DNA from: a virus
IMG/VR virus record: IMGVR_UViG_3300034108_000410
Location: 1 to 45,161 of that record
Direction: 5' to 3' (one strand)
DNA: 45,161 nt
Shown: positions 32,353 through 41,120 of the stretch, piece after piece
Position numbering within the stretch: position 1 is the stretch's first letter
Layout of the letters: each line of letters begins with the position of its first letter
Notes under the pieces: generated by a model
Told to the model about the DNA's origin: nothing
What the model saw: the letters and a program-made list of their open reading frames with translations, nothing else
Databases searched by the model: none
Translations under genes and position numbers: made by a program

Positions 32353-32541
32353 TCATAGTACCTTACGGATTAACTTCACCGGGCTGGTCTTGGGCATGAC
32401 GCGCATCAGGCCACTCATCCCGAGGCGGGTGAGCAGCTCTTGCTGTCGCTTCTTGTCCTCCTCAGGGGAGCCTCGGTAAACTGTGGTTGGTGCCGGGTTC
32501 TCGTAGTTGACGAGTACCGACCTAGGATCAGGTACGCACAT
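32353..32541 (-). CDS. Small virion-region protein, 62 aa
   Basis: Begins MCVPDPRSVLVNYENPAPTT, with a basic C-terminus. The start overlaps the end of the gp13-like gene by 14 bases and the stop precedes the gp14-like GTG. The opening MCVPDP resembles the MCDP of the gp14-like protein and the MCIV of the protein at 39742. Function unknown, probably structural or assembly. Confidence 0.55.
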   Translation of the reverse strand: MCVPDPRSVLVNYENPAPTTVYRGSPEEDKKRQQELLTRLGMSGLMRVMPKTSPVKLIRKVL

Positions 32542-33022
32542 TTGCTGCTGTCCTTGCGAAGATGGTGAAGGGGAGGCCTTCAGGCCCCATTGGTTGCTTA
32601 CCGATCTCACGGAACCCGCCCCATGCCAGCCAGCGGCGTGACAAGTGGTTCCGGTCGTCGATGAAATTCCATAGGGCAATCGGGTAGGCTTCGTTCAGTA
32701 GATCGAAGGCGGGCCGTGAGGCTCTCGCGATCCCGATTGCTTCCCGGTCAATGCCGGGGGTTCCCACCATCCACACTACACCGACACCGGGCAGAGGATG
32801 AGGGGCTGCGCCGAACACGACACAGGGGTTGTTATGCCGATCCGTGGCCACAAAGCAGTGGCTGGAGATTTCGGCAGATACGCGGATAGCTTCGTGGGGG
32901 CTTACCCCCGACATGGCCGCGATTTCTTCAATATCAGTTGGCCGCAGATGTTCTGCGATATGATCCAGCCACGCCTCCGCCACAGCGGGATCGGTGTGAC
33001 GAAGGTCGTGGATGGTTATCAT
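32528..33022 (-). CDS. Internal virion protein A (T7 gp13-like), GNAT-like fold
   Basis: A 164-aa protein in the T7 gp13 position, right after tail tube B (TAATG overlap). The pattern, helix then VATDRHNNPCVVFGAAPHPL, VGVVWMVGT and FDLLNEAYPIALWNFIDDRN, LAWGGFREIG, resembles an N-acetyltransferase-like fold also suggested for gp13-type proteins. An acetyl-CoA P-loop is not obvious, so it may be a structural relic. The role in core assembly is inferred from position. Confidence 0.68.
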   Translation of the reverse strand: MITIHDLRHTDPAVAEAWLDHIAEHLRPTDIEEIAAMSGVSPHEAIRVSAEISSHCFVATDRHNNPCVVFGAAPHPLPGVGVVWMVGTPGIDREAIGIARASRPAFDLLNEAYPIALWNFIDDRNHLSRRWLAWGGFREIGKQPMGPEGLPFTIFARTAANVRT

Positions 33023-35202
33023 TAGTTGGCCCTAGAGAAATAAAATGCTTCCCATTCCGCCGAGACCAATGTCGAAGCGACATGGGTATCGTTAGTGACT
33101 GCGATCTCGCATTGAGCTGCATCACCATAGACTTGGAAGCTGTAGCTACCTGTCTGGAACGAGGGCTTGTTAAGTGTCAGATCGATGGACCCGACCACCT
33201 TACCAGTGAAGTTCGACATCTTTGCAGGCACCACCTCCTCGACATTAGCGGGGGCGGCGCTGCCGTAGGGCTTCACTTCCGTGCGGAAGAAGCCGGTGTT
33301 GCTATAGTAGATGGTGAACGTGCGGAGCTGTAACCTTCCGGTCGACACAGGACGCCCTTGGTAGTCCATTGCGAACTGTCGGGAGAACTGGAACCGCATC
33401 GAATAGGACTCACCCACTGTAACAGGGACAGGTTCCTGCCCAAGCACCGTAAGGACCGATCCGCCAACCCACTGGTACGTTGCGGGGTTCACTAGGGAAC
33501 CGGGGGCTGTCGGGTGTGTCTTGCTACGGATCAGGCGAACCTTGCTTTGGTTCGGAACATACGGGAATGTGTACGACGTCCGGTTCGTAACCGGATTGTA
33601 CGTTCCTGACAGAGTGACCCGTCGATCCAGATATACCTGATTGTCCTGCTCAACCGGCTTTGCGGTGGGCTGGAGTGACAGGCGCTCTAGGTGGAGCACT
33701 GACTGGCGATTGATCAGAAGATACAGGTGACCGTCGATGAACTCAGCACCGACTACAGGATCGCCCATGTCCCACTTCCGCCAAGCACTGACGATCTTTT
33801 CGTTACCGTCCCAGTAGTACTGGTAGACGTAGATCAGCCTTCCGCCGGTCAGGGCGAACACAGCCTTGTGGTTCGTGGCACCAACCATCTTGATCAGGCC
33901 AGATGGGAGGAATTTAGGGCAATGAGCAGTGACCTCAGCGGACGCGAGTGTGTCGCTATCGTCCTGACGTGTGTACTCCCAGACGACCGAATGATCGCTC
34001 TGGTCGCCGCAGTAGTAGACCTCAGTGCCCATAGTCACTGGGCGGACCTTCGTGTTGACCTGATAGGACGTCACTGGTCGTATAGCGATGCTCTCAGGGG
34101 TTAGCCCCTCCTCACTGTTCGTGATTGAGAACTGTGTCTGATCCGCAAAGGCCATGATGCCGTTGTTGAACGCGAGGGCGTAGTTCAGGATGGCGACATT
34201 TGAGGTAGTGACCGCCACATCGATAACGTCCGATGCGACATAGTCGAGGACCGTGGTGCGCCAGTAGTTTCCGAAGTCACCGGCACATGACAGGATCACA
34301 TTCTCATCGACAAGGAACCCCATACGGTTCTGGTTGAAGAACACGTCGTTGATTGTCCGACCGATGAACGACGGAGGCGGGTTGCTGTCCTCATCGCCGA
34401 CCGTGCGGTTGGCCCAAGAGAAGGGTGCGAACGTAAATGTACCGTCAGGCTCCCGCACAAGCGCGTGGGGCATGGTTGTCGCGTCAATGGCGTTACGGAG
34501 GCCAACAGCAACTGTTTCGTCCCACACGGCCCCGTTGCGGCGCACATAGTAGGAACTGAAGCCTGTCTCTGCCGAGCCGACGATCTTGTACATGGTGCCG
34601 TTGGCGGCTGTTTCAGGGAGCTTCTCGATGCTCGGAAGTTCACCCGCGTAGGAACCATCGGAAAGGTTCGGGAGATACTGGAGAGGAGCGCCGCTCACTG
34701 CGCCGCCCCATACGGCGTCATACGCTAGATCGCCTGCGGTGTTCACCGGGCGGCTATTAAGCCACCGAAAGTAGTCGGGATCATAAGCAGCGTCGGTGCC
34801 GAGAGCGGCAAGCTGGCACTGCTTGTTCGTGTTGACGATGAAGGTGTAGTCAGCGACCGTGACAGCGCGGAAGGAACCGCCGGTCAGATAGCTGTAGCCT
34901 CCGGGTGCGTTTACGGTCTTCTCAACGCCTGTCTCATGATCGAAGACGCGGACCCCACTCTGGGTGACGATCACAATGTATCGCTCGTTCGTGTCTCGGT
35001 TAATATGGTGGACAAAGGCGTTGGTCAGGTTGACGCCTGAGAGGACCGCGAGGTGCTCCGTCGGGGGACGCTTGCCCACACCCTCTGCCATGATGGCCCA
35101 AGTGTTGACTTCGTCTTCCGTCTGGTCGCTGGCGCGGAGGATCGGGGGCTGCTGAGAGACCCCGTTATGGATTGCTGAGAGAACCCGGCGGCGCAAGCTC
35201 AT
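33022..35202 (-). CDS. Tail tubular protein B (T7 gp12-like nozzle)
   Basis: A 726-aa tail nozzle protein (T7 gp12 is 794 aa). The N-terminus has the family pattern SAIHNGVSQQPPILRASDQT and then EVNTWAIMAEGVGKRPPTE. The rest is beta-rich, as expected for a nozzle. The ATG overlaps the tail tube A stop (TAATG). In the virion it forms the tube end to which fibres attach. Confidence 0.93.
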   Translation of the reverse strand: MSLRRRVLSAIHNGVSQQPPILRASDQTEDEVNTWAIMAEGVGKRPPTEHLAVLSGVNLTNAFVHHINRDTNERYIVIVTQSGVRVFDHETGVEKTVNAPGGYSYLTGGSFRAVTVADYTFIVNTNKQCQLAALGTDAAYDPDYFRWLNSRPVNTAGDLAYDAVWGGAVSGAPLQYLPNLSDGSYAGELPSIEKLPETAANGTMYKIVGSAETGFSSYYVRRNGAVWDETVAVGLRNAIDATTMPHALVREPDGTFTFAPFSWANRTVGDEDSNPPPSFIGRTINDVFFNQNRMGFLVDENVILSCAGDFGNYWRTTVLDYVASDVIDVAVTTSNVAILNYALAFNNGIMAFADQTQFSITNSEEGLTPESIAIRPVTSYQVNTKVRPVTMGTEVYYCGDQSDHSVVWEYTRQDDSDTLASAEVTAHCPKFLPSGLIKMVGATNHKAVFALTGGRLIYVYQYYWDGNEKIVSAWRKWDMGDPVVGAEFIDGHLYLLINRQSVLHLERLSLQPTAKPVEQDNQVYLDRRVTLSGTYNPVTNRTSYTFPYVPNQSKVRLIRSKTHPTAPGSLVNPATYQWVGGSVLTVLGQEPVPVTVGESYSMRFQFSRQFAMDYQGRPVSTGRLQLRTFTIYYSNTGFFRTEVKPYGSAAPANVEEVVPAKMSNFTGKVVGSIDLTLNKPSFQTGSYSFQVYGDAAQCEIAVTNDTHVASTLVSAEWEAFYFSRAN

Positions 35203-35798
35203 TAGTAGCTCCTGTCACCGAAGGATTGCAGGAAGGGACTACGGCGGAACATATTGGTATCTGCCGAGCGGCGCTCTTCCGTCTGAAGGAGGACCCACGC
35301 ATACCGCTCATCCTCTTCCTCGAATCGATCAAGGATTTGGCTGCCGATCACGCGGCTCTGAAAGCGGCGTCCTGCGTAGGTGGCGATGTAGTTCCGCGCT
35401 ACCTCGGGGAGGTCTTCGAAGGCGAAGCCCCAGATCACCTTAACGGTGATGGATGCGTTGAACAGGAAACTCTGGGCGTCCTTGCTGTAAAAGCACATGG
35501 AGCCGTTGGGTGCCCGACGCTGCACAAGGTTCTCGCTGGTGTTTGAGGAGTCCACTGAGAGGGCACCTGAGGGGACCAGACAGAAACCATTGGCGTCAGG
35601 GGTGATGACATAGTCGTCATCGGTGTTGAAATTCCAACCCTTCGCAAGGCACCGACGAGCGGCGGTCTCTAACAGTTTACGGGCGATGTTAACGTCCGTG
35701 ATACCGGAGACAGAGAGGGTGGAAACGGGGGCCTGCCCGATGGAGAGCAGCATCGCGTTGACGGCGTCCAGCTCCGTCTGGGCTTCAATCATGGGCAT
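35202..35798 (-). CDS. Tail tubular protein A (T7 gp11-like)
   Basis: A 198-aa adaptor (T7 gp11 is 196 aa) that links portal and nozzle. It has the family opening EAQTELDAVNAMLLSIGQAP and the central KGWNFNTDDDYVITPD pattern. AAGGATT lies upstream of the ATG, next to the terminator after the capsid gene. The stop is coupled to tail tube B. Confidence 0.93.
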   Translation of the reverse strand: MPMIEAQTELDAVNAMLLSIGQAPVSTLSVSGITDVNIARKLLETAARRCLAKGWNFNTDDDYVITPDANGFCLVPSGALSVDSSNTSENLVQRRAPNGSMCFYSKDAQSFLFNASITVKVIWGFAFEDLPEVARNYIATYAGRRFQSRVIGSQILDRFEEEDERYAWVLLQTEERRSADTNMFRRSPFLQSFGDRSY

Positions 35799-35813
35799 GG
35801 GAAAATCCTTAGG

Positions 35814-35847
35814 AAAAAATAGGGGAGCCTCCCGAAAGAGACTCCCC
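35814..35847 (-). terminator. Intrinsic terminator after the capsid gene
   Basis: On the minus strand an 11-bp stem, GGGGAGTCTCT paired with GGAGGCTCCCC around a short loop, is followed by TATTTTTT. Position after the major capsid gene equals T-phi of T7, which lets high capsid transcription drop before the tail genes. Confidence 0.85.
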
Positions 35848-35856
35848 CAAAACGGC

Positions 35857-36843
35857 TTAAGCCGGGATCGCGCCGGTACGCAGCTCGACAGCGCACTTGC
35901 TGCGGAGCGTACGAGTGCCGACGGTCAGCGCAGCAATCAACAGGGTACCCTGCTTGCGCGGCTGATCTTCCATCTGGAATTTGACGTCCTCGACGAGAGC
36001 CGAGCAGGCTGCCATCGGGGTCCAGACGGTACCAACGGTCGTACCGAACTTCGCACGGTAGTACGACGGAATGAACTTCTCGTCGCCGCCAGTGCTGTAC
36101 GGTGCTGCGGTGTTATCCACACCGAAGACTTCGTTGGCGATGTTGGTCTTCAGGACCTGAATGTCATCGACCGTGGTGAGCTGCATCGAGCGGATGCTGG
36201 CGCTGCTACCGTTGGTGTCGCGGTTCAGGTTCTTGTCGGTGCGGGCCATCAGGTACCACTGAGCGGCCTTGAAGGCTGCGTAAACAGGCATCGAGCCGAC
36301 CGGAACGTCCTTCTCGTCCATCGCCTGCTTAGAAGCAGCTACGGCGTCGATCAGTGCGTTACCGTCGGTTGCCAGCGAGGCGTTAACGACAGCCGAACCA
36401 CCAGTGTCACCGCTGAACAGGGCACCCGAGCGGGCCGCCTTCAGGATCGTGCGGAGTACGTTGGCGTCGTAGTGACGTGCGAGGAACTCACCCATCTCCT
36501 TCATGTACGGCTGACGCACATCGAAGTGGTTGAGGATTTCGTCAATGTCTGACAGGAAGACGTCCGAGACGAGCTTGTCGTCGGGCGTGACCAGCACTTC
36601 AGTGTGCGTGATCTTACGACCAGTCAGTTCGGTACCTGCGGTGTGGTAGCCGCCGCCTGCCCGCCAGATGGCCGGGAAGCGGAACGACTTACCCTTGGCA
36701 AGCGTCTTCGACTGATGCTTGTCGCGGAACAGGGTTGCGGTTTCAAAAGCGCCGATGATTTCGCCGCTGTAAAGGTCGAGGTTAAGAGCGCGGATATCAC
36801 CCGTGCCCAGATTCTGACCGGGTGAGCTAGGAATGGAAGTCAT
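35857..36843 (-). CDS. Major capsid protein (T7 gp10A-like)
   Basis: A 328-aa HK97-fold capsid protein (T7 gp10A is 345 aa). The opening NLDLYSGEIIGAFETATLF, then KGKSFRFPAIWRAGG and TPDDKLVSDVFLSDIDEILN, are family landmarks. An AGGAAACC ribosome site precedes the ATG. It is flanked by terminator hairpins upstream (36963-36997) and downstream (35814-35847), so its message may be a separate stable unit. I see no slippery site for a gp10B-type frameshift at its end. Confidence 0.95.
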   Translation of the reverse strand: MTSIPSSPGQNLGTGDIRALNLDLYSGEIIGAFETATLFRDKHQSKTLAKGKSFRFPAIWRAGGGYHTAGTELTGRKITHTEVLVTPDDKLVSDVFLSDIDEILNHFDVRQPYMKEMGEFLARHYDANVLRTILKAARSGALFSGDTGGSAVVNASLATDGNALIDAVAASKQAMDEKDVPVGSMPVYAAFKAAQWYLMARTDKNLNRDTNGSSASIRSMQLTTVDDIQVLKTNIANEVFGVDNTAAPYSTGGDEKFIPSYYRAKFGTTVGTVWTPMAACSALVEDVKFQMEDQPRKQGTLLIAALTVGTRTLRSKCAVELRTGAIPA

Positions 36844-37122
36844 GGTTTCCTACTGTGTTTTTGGGTTGAGGTTTTGGGTTGCAACCATCTCCTCAAGGCC
36901 ACTTCCGGTCCCTCGGTTGTCCCCGCAGGGGCCGAGCGAAAGGGTTATCTCTTGGTTCAGGTAAAAAACCCCCGGACCTCAATGAAGTCGCGGGGGTGTT
37001 ACAGGCGGGAAGACCCAGTGCCTGCGGGCTGTAGCTGATCCCCGTCGGGATCGTGTTGCTAACCGTAGTGCGCTTGCAGTGCCCCCGTCAGGGCACCGTA
37101 GAGGCGTCGGTGGTTCTATTCA
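36844..37122 (-). other. Hairpin-rich leader between scaffold and capsid genes
   Basis: This 279-bp gap has no gene and no copy of the phage promoter core. It contains GTGCCC/GGGCAC (37079-37096), GATCCC/GGGATC (37037-37052), the terminator below, and CTCGG-CCCC/GGGG-CCGAG (36912-36936). T7 has a promoter and an RNase III site at this point. Confidence 0.6.
36963..36997 (-). terminator. Intrinsic terminator between scaffold and capsid
   Basis: Minus-strand ACCCCCG paired with CGGGGGT, with an inner GAC/GTC helix, followed by six T. It lies upstream of the capsid ATG and should attenuate readthrough from scaffold into capsid unless the phage polymerase ignores it. Confidence 0.75.
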
Positions 37123-37980
37123 TTAACGAGTGGAAAACACTCGCTGTTGAAGGGAGGGTTCGGTAACCCGGAAGCCCTGCTTCTGGGACCGGGCCAGCTT
37201 GGCTTCCACTTCCGAACGGAAGCGGGAGTCTGAGCTGTAACGCGGGTCCTTCACATCAGCGAGGAAGTCCGCACGGCTCTCGTAAGTATCACCGCCAGTG
37301 GCTGCACCACTGTTGGGGGTGATGAGCTTTCCTTCCGAAGGTACCGCCGTCGCGTAACGCGCCGCCAGACCCCGAACAGCATTCTCACGCAAGGCCGGGT
37401 TGTCGAGTGATTGGTTGTAAGCCTCCAGCTCCGCGTCGGTTAGGTTCGATGCAGCCCAAGTCGAGATACGACCGTACTGCTCTTCACTGCCTGCGTAGCT
37501 GTAGATTTGACCGAGAGCTTCCTGCTGAACAGCCTTCACGCCCGCGATGTAGAGGTTGAACACCTCACGGGGAATGCCTGCTTCTTCGAGCGCAGCAATG
37601 GCTTCGTCCGAGACTTCACCTTTATCTGCCCACTCACCCTTAGCCAGCTCCATCGCTGTGGTTAATGGTGTGGGTTCAGCCTCGCTCTCTCCTGCGGGCT
37701 TTTCAATCTTGCCGTCAGGCGCAACCGGAGGCGGTGCTTCCTGTACCGGGACTTGCTCCTTTACCTCTCCACTGTCCATCTTGGAGCGGAGGGCTGAGTA
37801 ACTCTTCGCAAGGCCTTCGAGATCAGCCTGACCGTCTTTCCAGAACTGCTCAGGGATATACTCAGGGCGCTGCGGACCATCTGCGGGGATACCAGCGGGA
37901 TCAACCTGCGAGAGCTTAGGTGCTCCGGTATCCTCCGCCGGGGTACCTTCTTCGGTACCCACGGCGTTGGGATCAGTCAT
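37123..37980 (-). CDS. Capsid assembly scaffolding protein (T7 gp9-like)
   Basis: A 285-aa acidic, largely disordered or helical protein between portal and capsid. It has the scaffold pattern RPEYIPEQFWKDGQADLEGL at about 38-57, found in many T7-like scaffolds, and a basic C-terminus (SEVEAKLARSQKQGF) of the kind that binds capsid. The ATG overlaps the previous stop (TAATG). Confidence 0.92.
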   Translation of the reverse strand: MTDPNAVGTEEGTPAEDTGAPKLSQVDPAGIPADGPQRPEYIPEQFWKDGQADLEGLAKSYSALRSKMDSGEVKEQVPVQEAPPPVAPDGKIEKPAGESEAEPTPLTTAMELAKGEWADKGEVSDEAIAALEEAGIPREVFNLYIAGVKAVQQEALGQIYSYAGSEEQYGRISTWAASNLTDAELEAYNQSLDNPALRENAVRGLAARYATAVPSEGKLITPNSGAATGGDTYESRADFLADVKDPRYSSDSRFRSEVEAKLARSQKQGFRVTEPSLQQRVFSTR

Positions 37981-38159
37981 TAGAGGTAGTTAACCTGCGT
38001 GAAGCCGTTCATGAGTTCGACTTCCTGCACCTCAACCGGGCGCTCTTCAGCGGACGGTGCGGTGGTGTTATCCTCAACGATGAAGTTGGTCTCGACTTCT
38101 GTCGTAACCGTTGCTTCGACAGGGGCGGCTTCAGCCACCGGGGTATTAATCTTTGCCAT
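37980..38159 (-). CDS. Small acidic protein between portal and scaffold, 59 aa
   Basis: Begins MAKINTPVAEAAPVEATVTT, strongly acidic and probably unstructured until the end (NGFTQVNYL). AAGGAG precedes the ATG and the stop is shared with the scaffold start. Position suggests a head-assembly helper; no family is recognised. Confidence 0.65.
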   Translation of the reverse strand: MAKINTPVAEAAPVEATVTTEVETNFIVEDNTTAPSAEERPVEVQEVELMNGFTQVNYL

Positions 38160-38170
38160 TCATTTGCTCC

Positions 38171-39730
38171 TTATACAGGGGGCGCGGCTGCATCATCGGG
38201 TGCGGCGATTACGTCCGACATTCCCTTCGCAAGCTGCGGTACTGCGCTCATCGCAGCGTTGTTCATCATTCCGGCCTGCTGTTCTTCTTGAACCATCTCG
38301 GCTGTCTTGATGAGTTGATCCACGGCCTCGATGCCGTAGCTTTCAGCGAACCTGCGGCCCACTTCGGTCGCCTCAGTGATCGTGCTGATCACCTCAGGCC
38401 CGTACATGGATACCATGTCCTGTGCCCACATCCGCAACTTGTTAGCGGAGTGGTTCCGGCCCATTGCTTCGAAGCCCGTGACAATCGTCGGCTGGACGCT
38501 GTCAGGGATCGCAGGTGCTTGGTTGTCTCTTTCGAGGATGTAGAGGATGCGCTTGATGAGAGGCAACTGCCACTCAGCGGACAGGACTGTGTAGACGCCG
38601 CCTAGGACGTTCTCCAGCTCCTGAGCCATAGCTCGGATTTCCTCAGCCGTGACACGCTCTGCATTGCGGACAGTACCGCTCTGAAGCATGAAGGCGTGGG
38701 ACAGGCGAAGCTCAAGGCGTTCTGCCACAGCGTTGACGATCTGGAAGTCCTGCGTCTTTTCAAGTTGCAGGGTCTTGATCTTCTCACCGTAGCCCGAGAG
38801 GAACTCTCCGGTGTCCGCAGCGGCGAGATCATCGACCTCAACCATCGCCATCGGTTCAACAATGTGAACGATCCGGCTGGCAACCGCAGCGAACTGAATG
38901 ATCGCCTTCGAGATGTCCTCAAGGGACACTAGGTCACCGATGTATTCCGACACATGAGCGCGGCCATAATCGCTGCCGGGGACTGCCTGCCAACGAAGTG
39001 CCATCCATCCGGTAGCGTCAGAGTTGGACTGACCTTCTGATCCGGGGACTACGATATCGTTGATCTGCTGGTAGTGGCGCACCGTATCACCCTCACGGAT
39101 GATGTGGGTGTAAACGTCGGTCATCTTTGAGGACGGCTTAGTCGGGTCCCACTCAACCTTACAGGCTGTACGGGTGGCCTCATCAAGGGCGGCTGGGTTG
39201 ATCTTTTCGTGGACCACACCCTCGATCAGCTTGCCGTATTCGTCACGGACGACGACATACTGGTCAAGGCGATACATCCGGGGCGACGAGCGGTCGACCG
39301 GGAAGTAGATCAGGGCGTTACCAGAGATGATCAGGTGGCGGAGGGCTTCCATGAATATCGGGCGGCAAGCCATCGTCTCGACCAAGAGCATTGCCTTGGT
39401 GGAGATGCGGGCCAGCGCCTCACGAACAACAGATAGCTGCTCACCGAGTTCGGCGGCTGCATCCTCATGGACGCTCAGACGAGCGAAAGCCTGATCCGGC
39501 GGGAAAAGCGTGACAAGAAGCCACGCAGCCAAGTTGTTAACGCAGCGGGCACCGAGTGACTGGTACGGCTGTGAGAACGCGGTGTTCGCGTCCTGACCGT
39601 CCAGCGGGATCAGACCGGGGATGGTCAGCTCCGAGTTGGTTCGGGCGCGTTCCAGCACGGTGTTACGCGGCTGCTGTAGTTGGGCGTATCGCAGCTTTGC
39701 GTTGATCGCCGTTTTTGTTTCTTCTGCCAA
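38171..39730 (-). CDS. Portal / head-tail connector (T7 gp8-like)
   Basis: A 519-aa portal protein (T7 gp8 is 536 aa), the DNA channel at the capsid vertex. Landmarks are PYQSLGARCVNNLAAWLLVT and LFPPDQAFARL near the start, GNALIYFPVD, and YVVVRDEYGKLIEGV. The start is a TTG with AAAGGA seven bases upstream; no ATG is available nearby. It follows the gp7.3-like gene. Confidence 0.95.
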   Translation of the reverse strand: MAEETKTAINAKLRYAQLQQPRNTVLERARTNSELTIPGLIPLDGQDANTAFSQPYQSLGARCVNNLAAWLLVTLFPPDQAFARLSVHEDAAAELGEQLSVVREALARISTKAMLLVETMACRPIFMEALRHLIISGNALIYFPVDRSSPRMYRLDQYVVVRDEYGKLIEGVVHEKINPAALDEATRTACKVEWDPTKPSSKMTDVYTHIIREGDTVRHYQQINDIVVPGSEGQSNSDATGWMALRWQAVPGSDYGRAHVSEYIGDLVSLEDISKAIIQFAAVASRIVHIVEPMAMVEVDDLAAADTGEFLSGYGEKIKTLQLEKTQDFQIVNAVAERLELRLSHAFMLQSGTVRNAERVTAEEIRAMAQELENVLGGVYTVLSAEWQLPLIKRILYILERDNQAPAIPDSVQPTIVTGFEAMGRNHSANKLRMWAQDMVSMYGPEVISTITEATEVGRRFAESYGIEAVDQLIKTAEMVQEEQQAGMMNNAAMSAVPQLAKGMSDVIAAPDDAAAPPV

Positions 39731-39741
39731 TGGTCGTTCCT

Positions 39742-40029
39742 TTAACGGGCCATTTCACGGGTGATCCGGCCCGCTCCAAACCCTCCGCCCATAACTGGCG
39801 ATGTGGGCAGCCCGCTCATTACCGGCGCGGGGGCAGCACTAGGGTTCACTGGGGCGACTGGGGAGACAGGGCGTTGCCCCATCCCCCCGCGCTCGATCCG
39901 CAGGCTGGAGCGGCCTTTGCGGAGAGCCTTTGTCGATGGATCACCATCGAGATAGGAATTTCGGACCACGGTCGGCTCAGGCGGTTTATTGTTCGCCGGG
40001 TTGACCTTGGGTGTTTTTACTATGCACAT
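39742..40029 (-). CDS. Tail assembly protein, T7 gp7.3-like
   Basis: A 95-aa glycine/proline-rich basic protein. RKGRSSLRIERGG in the middle and the GGGFGAG end resemble the lysine/serine and glycine motifs of gp7.3-type proteins, which occupy this slot before the portal. The start is coupled to the preceding stop (TAATG). The call rests mainly on position and composition. Confidence 0.55.
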   Translation of the reverse strand: MCIVKTPKVNPANNKPPEPTVVRNSYLDGDPSTKALRKGRSSLRIERGGMGQRPVSPVAPVNPSAAPAPVMSGLPTSPVMGGGFGAGRITREMAR

Positions 40030-40223
40030 TATCGACGGCTCCGTTGCTCAGATGGTGACCGCCTTGCGGTCGCTGCCCAGTGTTTCAGGAACAGGACCAC
40101 TTCTCGCTTCCCTGCGTGACGCTGGATGCTCTCGAGGCTCTCGTTGGGTTCGGGGAGCTTCTCGGGGAAGATGCGGTCCAGCTCGTCGATCAGCGCGTAA
40201 GAGCTGTCGGGAAGAAGCTGCAT
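40029..40223 (-). CDS. Small hypothetical protein, 64 aa
   Basis: First gene after the late promoter and its hairpin. MQLLPDSSYALIDELDRIFP opens the protein, and the C-terminus is basic. I chose this ATG because an in-frame ATG at 40256 lies inside the terminator stem. AAGAGA is a weak ribosome site. Position corresponds to T7 genes 6.5-7. Confidence 0.6.
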   Translation of the reverse strand: MQLLPDSSYALIDELDRIFPEKLPEPNESLESIQRHAGKREVVLFLKHWAATARRSPSEQRSRR

Positions 40224-40236
40224 GATGAATCTCTTG

Positions 40237-40284
40237 AAAAAATAGGGGCCACCCAATCCATATTGCGGACTGAGCGACCCCTAT
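40237..40284 (-). terminator. Strong hairpin terminator just after the late promoter
   Basis: An 18-bp stem (40242-40259 with 40267-40284, several G-T pairs) around a seven-base loop, followed by six T on the minus strand. It begins about 57 bases downstream of the predicted start of the late promoter and ends before the first gene. Confidence 0.8.
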
Positions 40285-40339
40285 GAGGAATGAAAGGACC
40301 TACAATGAAGATAACGGGAACCTAAAAAGGCTCCTCTCT

Positions 40340-40363
40340 CCAAGGGTCTGCACTAATTGGCAC
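40340..40363 (-). promoter_or_regulatory. Phage promoter for the virion operon
   Basis: Minus-strand GTGCCAATTAGTGCAGACC then CTTGG. The exonuclease stop codon TAG is part of the promoter core, so promoter and gene end are fused. The start is expected near 40341. Confidence 0.88.
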
Positions 40364-41120
40364 TTTCTGGATCGTACGGAGGAACCCACGGAATTACGCG
40401 GTTTCCTGCATACTCACCATGCTTCAAAATGCGGGCAAGATTGACCTGAATAACAGCGTCACGCTCCGTCAAACCCGCCTTGGCATAGGCCATAAGCACT
40501 TCATCCCATGCCTCGATCTCGTCCTCTGCCTCGAGAACATCGATTGCGTACTCGGATGCTTTGCCGACGCCCTTGGCACCCGGATAGCCATCCGTCTGGT
40601 CACCAACGATTGCCTGCCAGAACAGGAAGCGGGTGGCCTCCAGTGGTGTAGGCCGGAACACTCCGATCTGCGGCTGGTTCGGTCGGTACAACAGCGCCGG
40701 TACAGTCATCATGTCCTTGTCGTCTGACACCATGATGCGGTCTTCGGTGCTGGGCTGGGTAGCCATGATCCCCATTACATCGTCAGCCTCGAGATGTGGC
40801 ATGATGACTGATGGATACGTCTGGGCCAGCCAGTCCTTCAGATCGTACAGAACTTCAGGCCGTTTGGTCTTTGCCCGGTGGCTCTTGTACGCAGGGAACA
40901 GGACCTTGCGGAAGTTGGCGACTTCATCGGACAGGCAGATGGTCAGCGTGTCAGCTTCGAGTTCAGCCATGAGTTCATCAACAGCGTCCTTCGCGCCCTG
41001 CTTGGCGGCAGTGAAATCCGTAGCAACGGTCTCGACGCCCTCACCCCAATCGTATCGCTTCTCCGTGGCGGAGGAGTGGCGATAGGCGAGGATGTCAGCG
41101 TCAATGAGGAGGTGCCTCAC
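40353..41120 (-). CDS. 5'-3' exonuclease (T7 gp6-like)
   Basis: A 255-aa FEN-type nuclease that removes primers and degrades host DNA. Metal-binding acids are visible: D7/D9 (LLIDADI), LEADD (110-114) and SDDKD (132-136). The helix-hairpin GDQTDGYPGAKGVGKA (173-188) binds DNA. Slightly shorter than T7 gp6 (300 aa). The GTG start overlaps the outer spanin stop (GTGA). Confidence 0.95.
   Translation of the reverse strand: MRHLLIDADILAYRHSSATEKRYDWGEGVETVATDFTAAKQGAKDAVDELMAELEADTLTICLSDEVANFRKVLFPAYKSHRAKTKRPEVLYDLKDWLAQTYPSVIMPHLEADDVMGIMATQPSTEDRIMVSDDKDMMTVPALLYRPNQPQIGVFRPTPLEATRFLFWQAIVGDQTDGYPGAKGVGKASEYAIDVLEAEDEIEAWDEVLMAYAKAGLTERDAVIQVNLARILKHGEYAGNRVIPWVPPYDPESAN

Noticed and set aside
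35857-35900. Frameshift product of the capsid gene (gp10B type)
   Set aside because: No clear slippery heptamer or extension frame precedes the terminator, which follows almost at once.
36844-37122. A phage promoter for the capsid gene
   Set aside because: No stretch matches ATTAGTGCAGACC even loosely on the minus strand.
40224-40256. Upstream ATG at 40256 for the 64-aa gene
   Set aside because: The codon lies inside the terminator stem and reads through its T-run; the ATG at 40223 is a better start.
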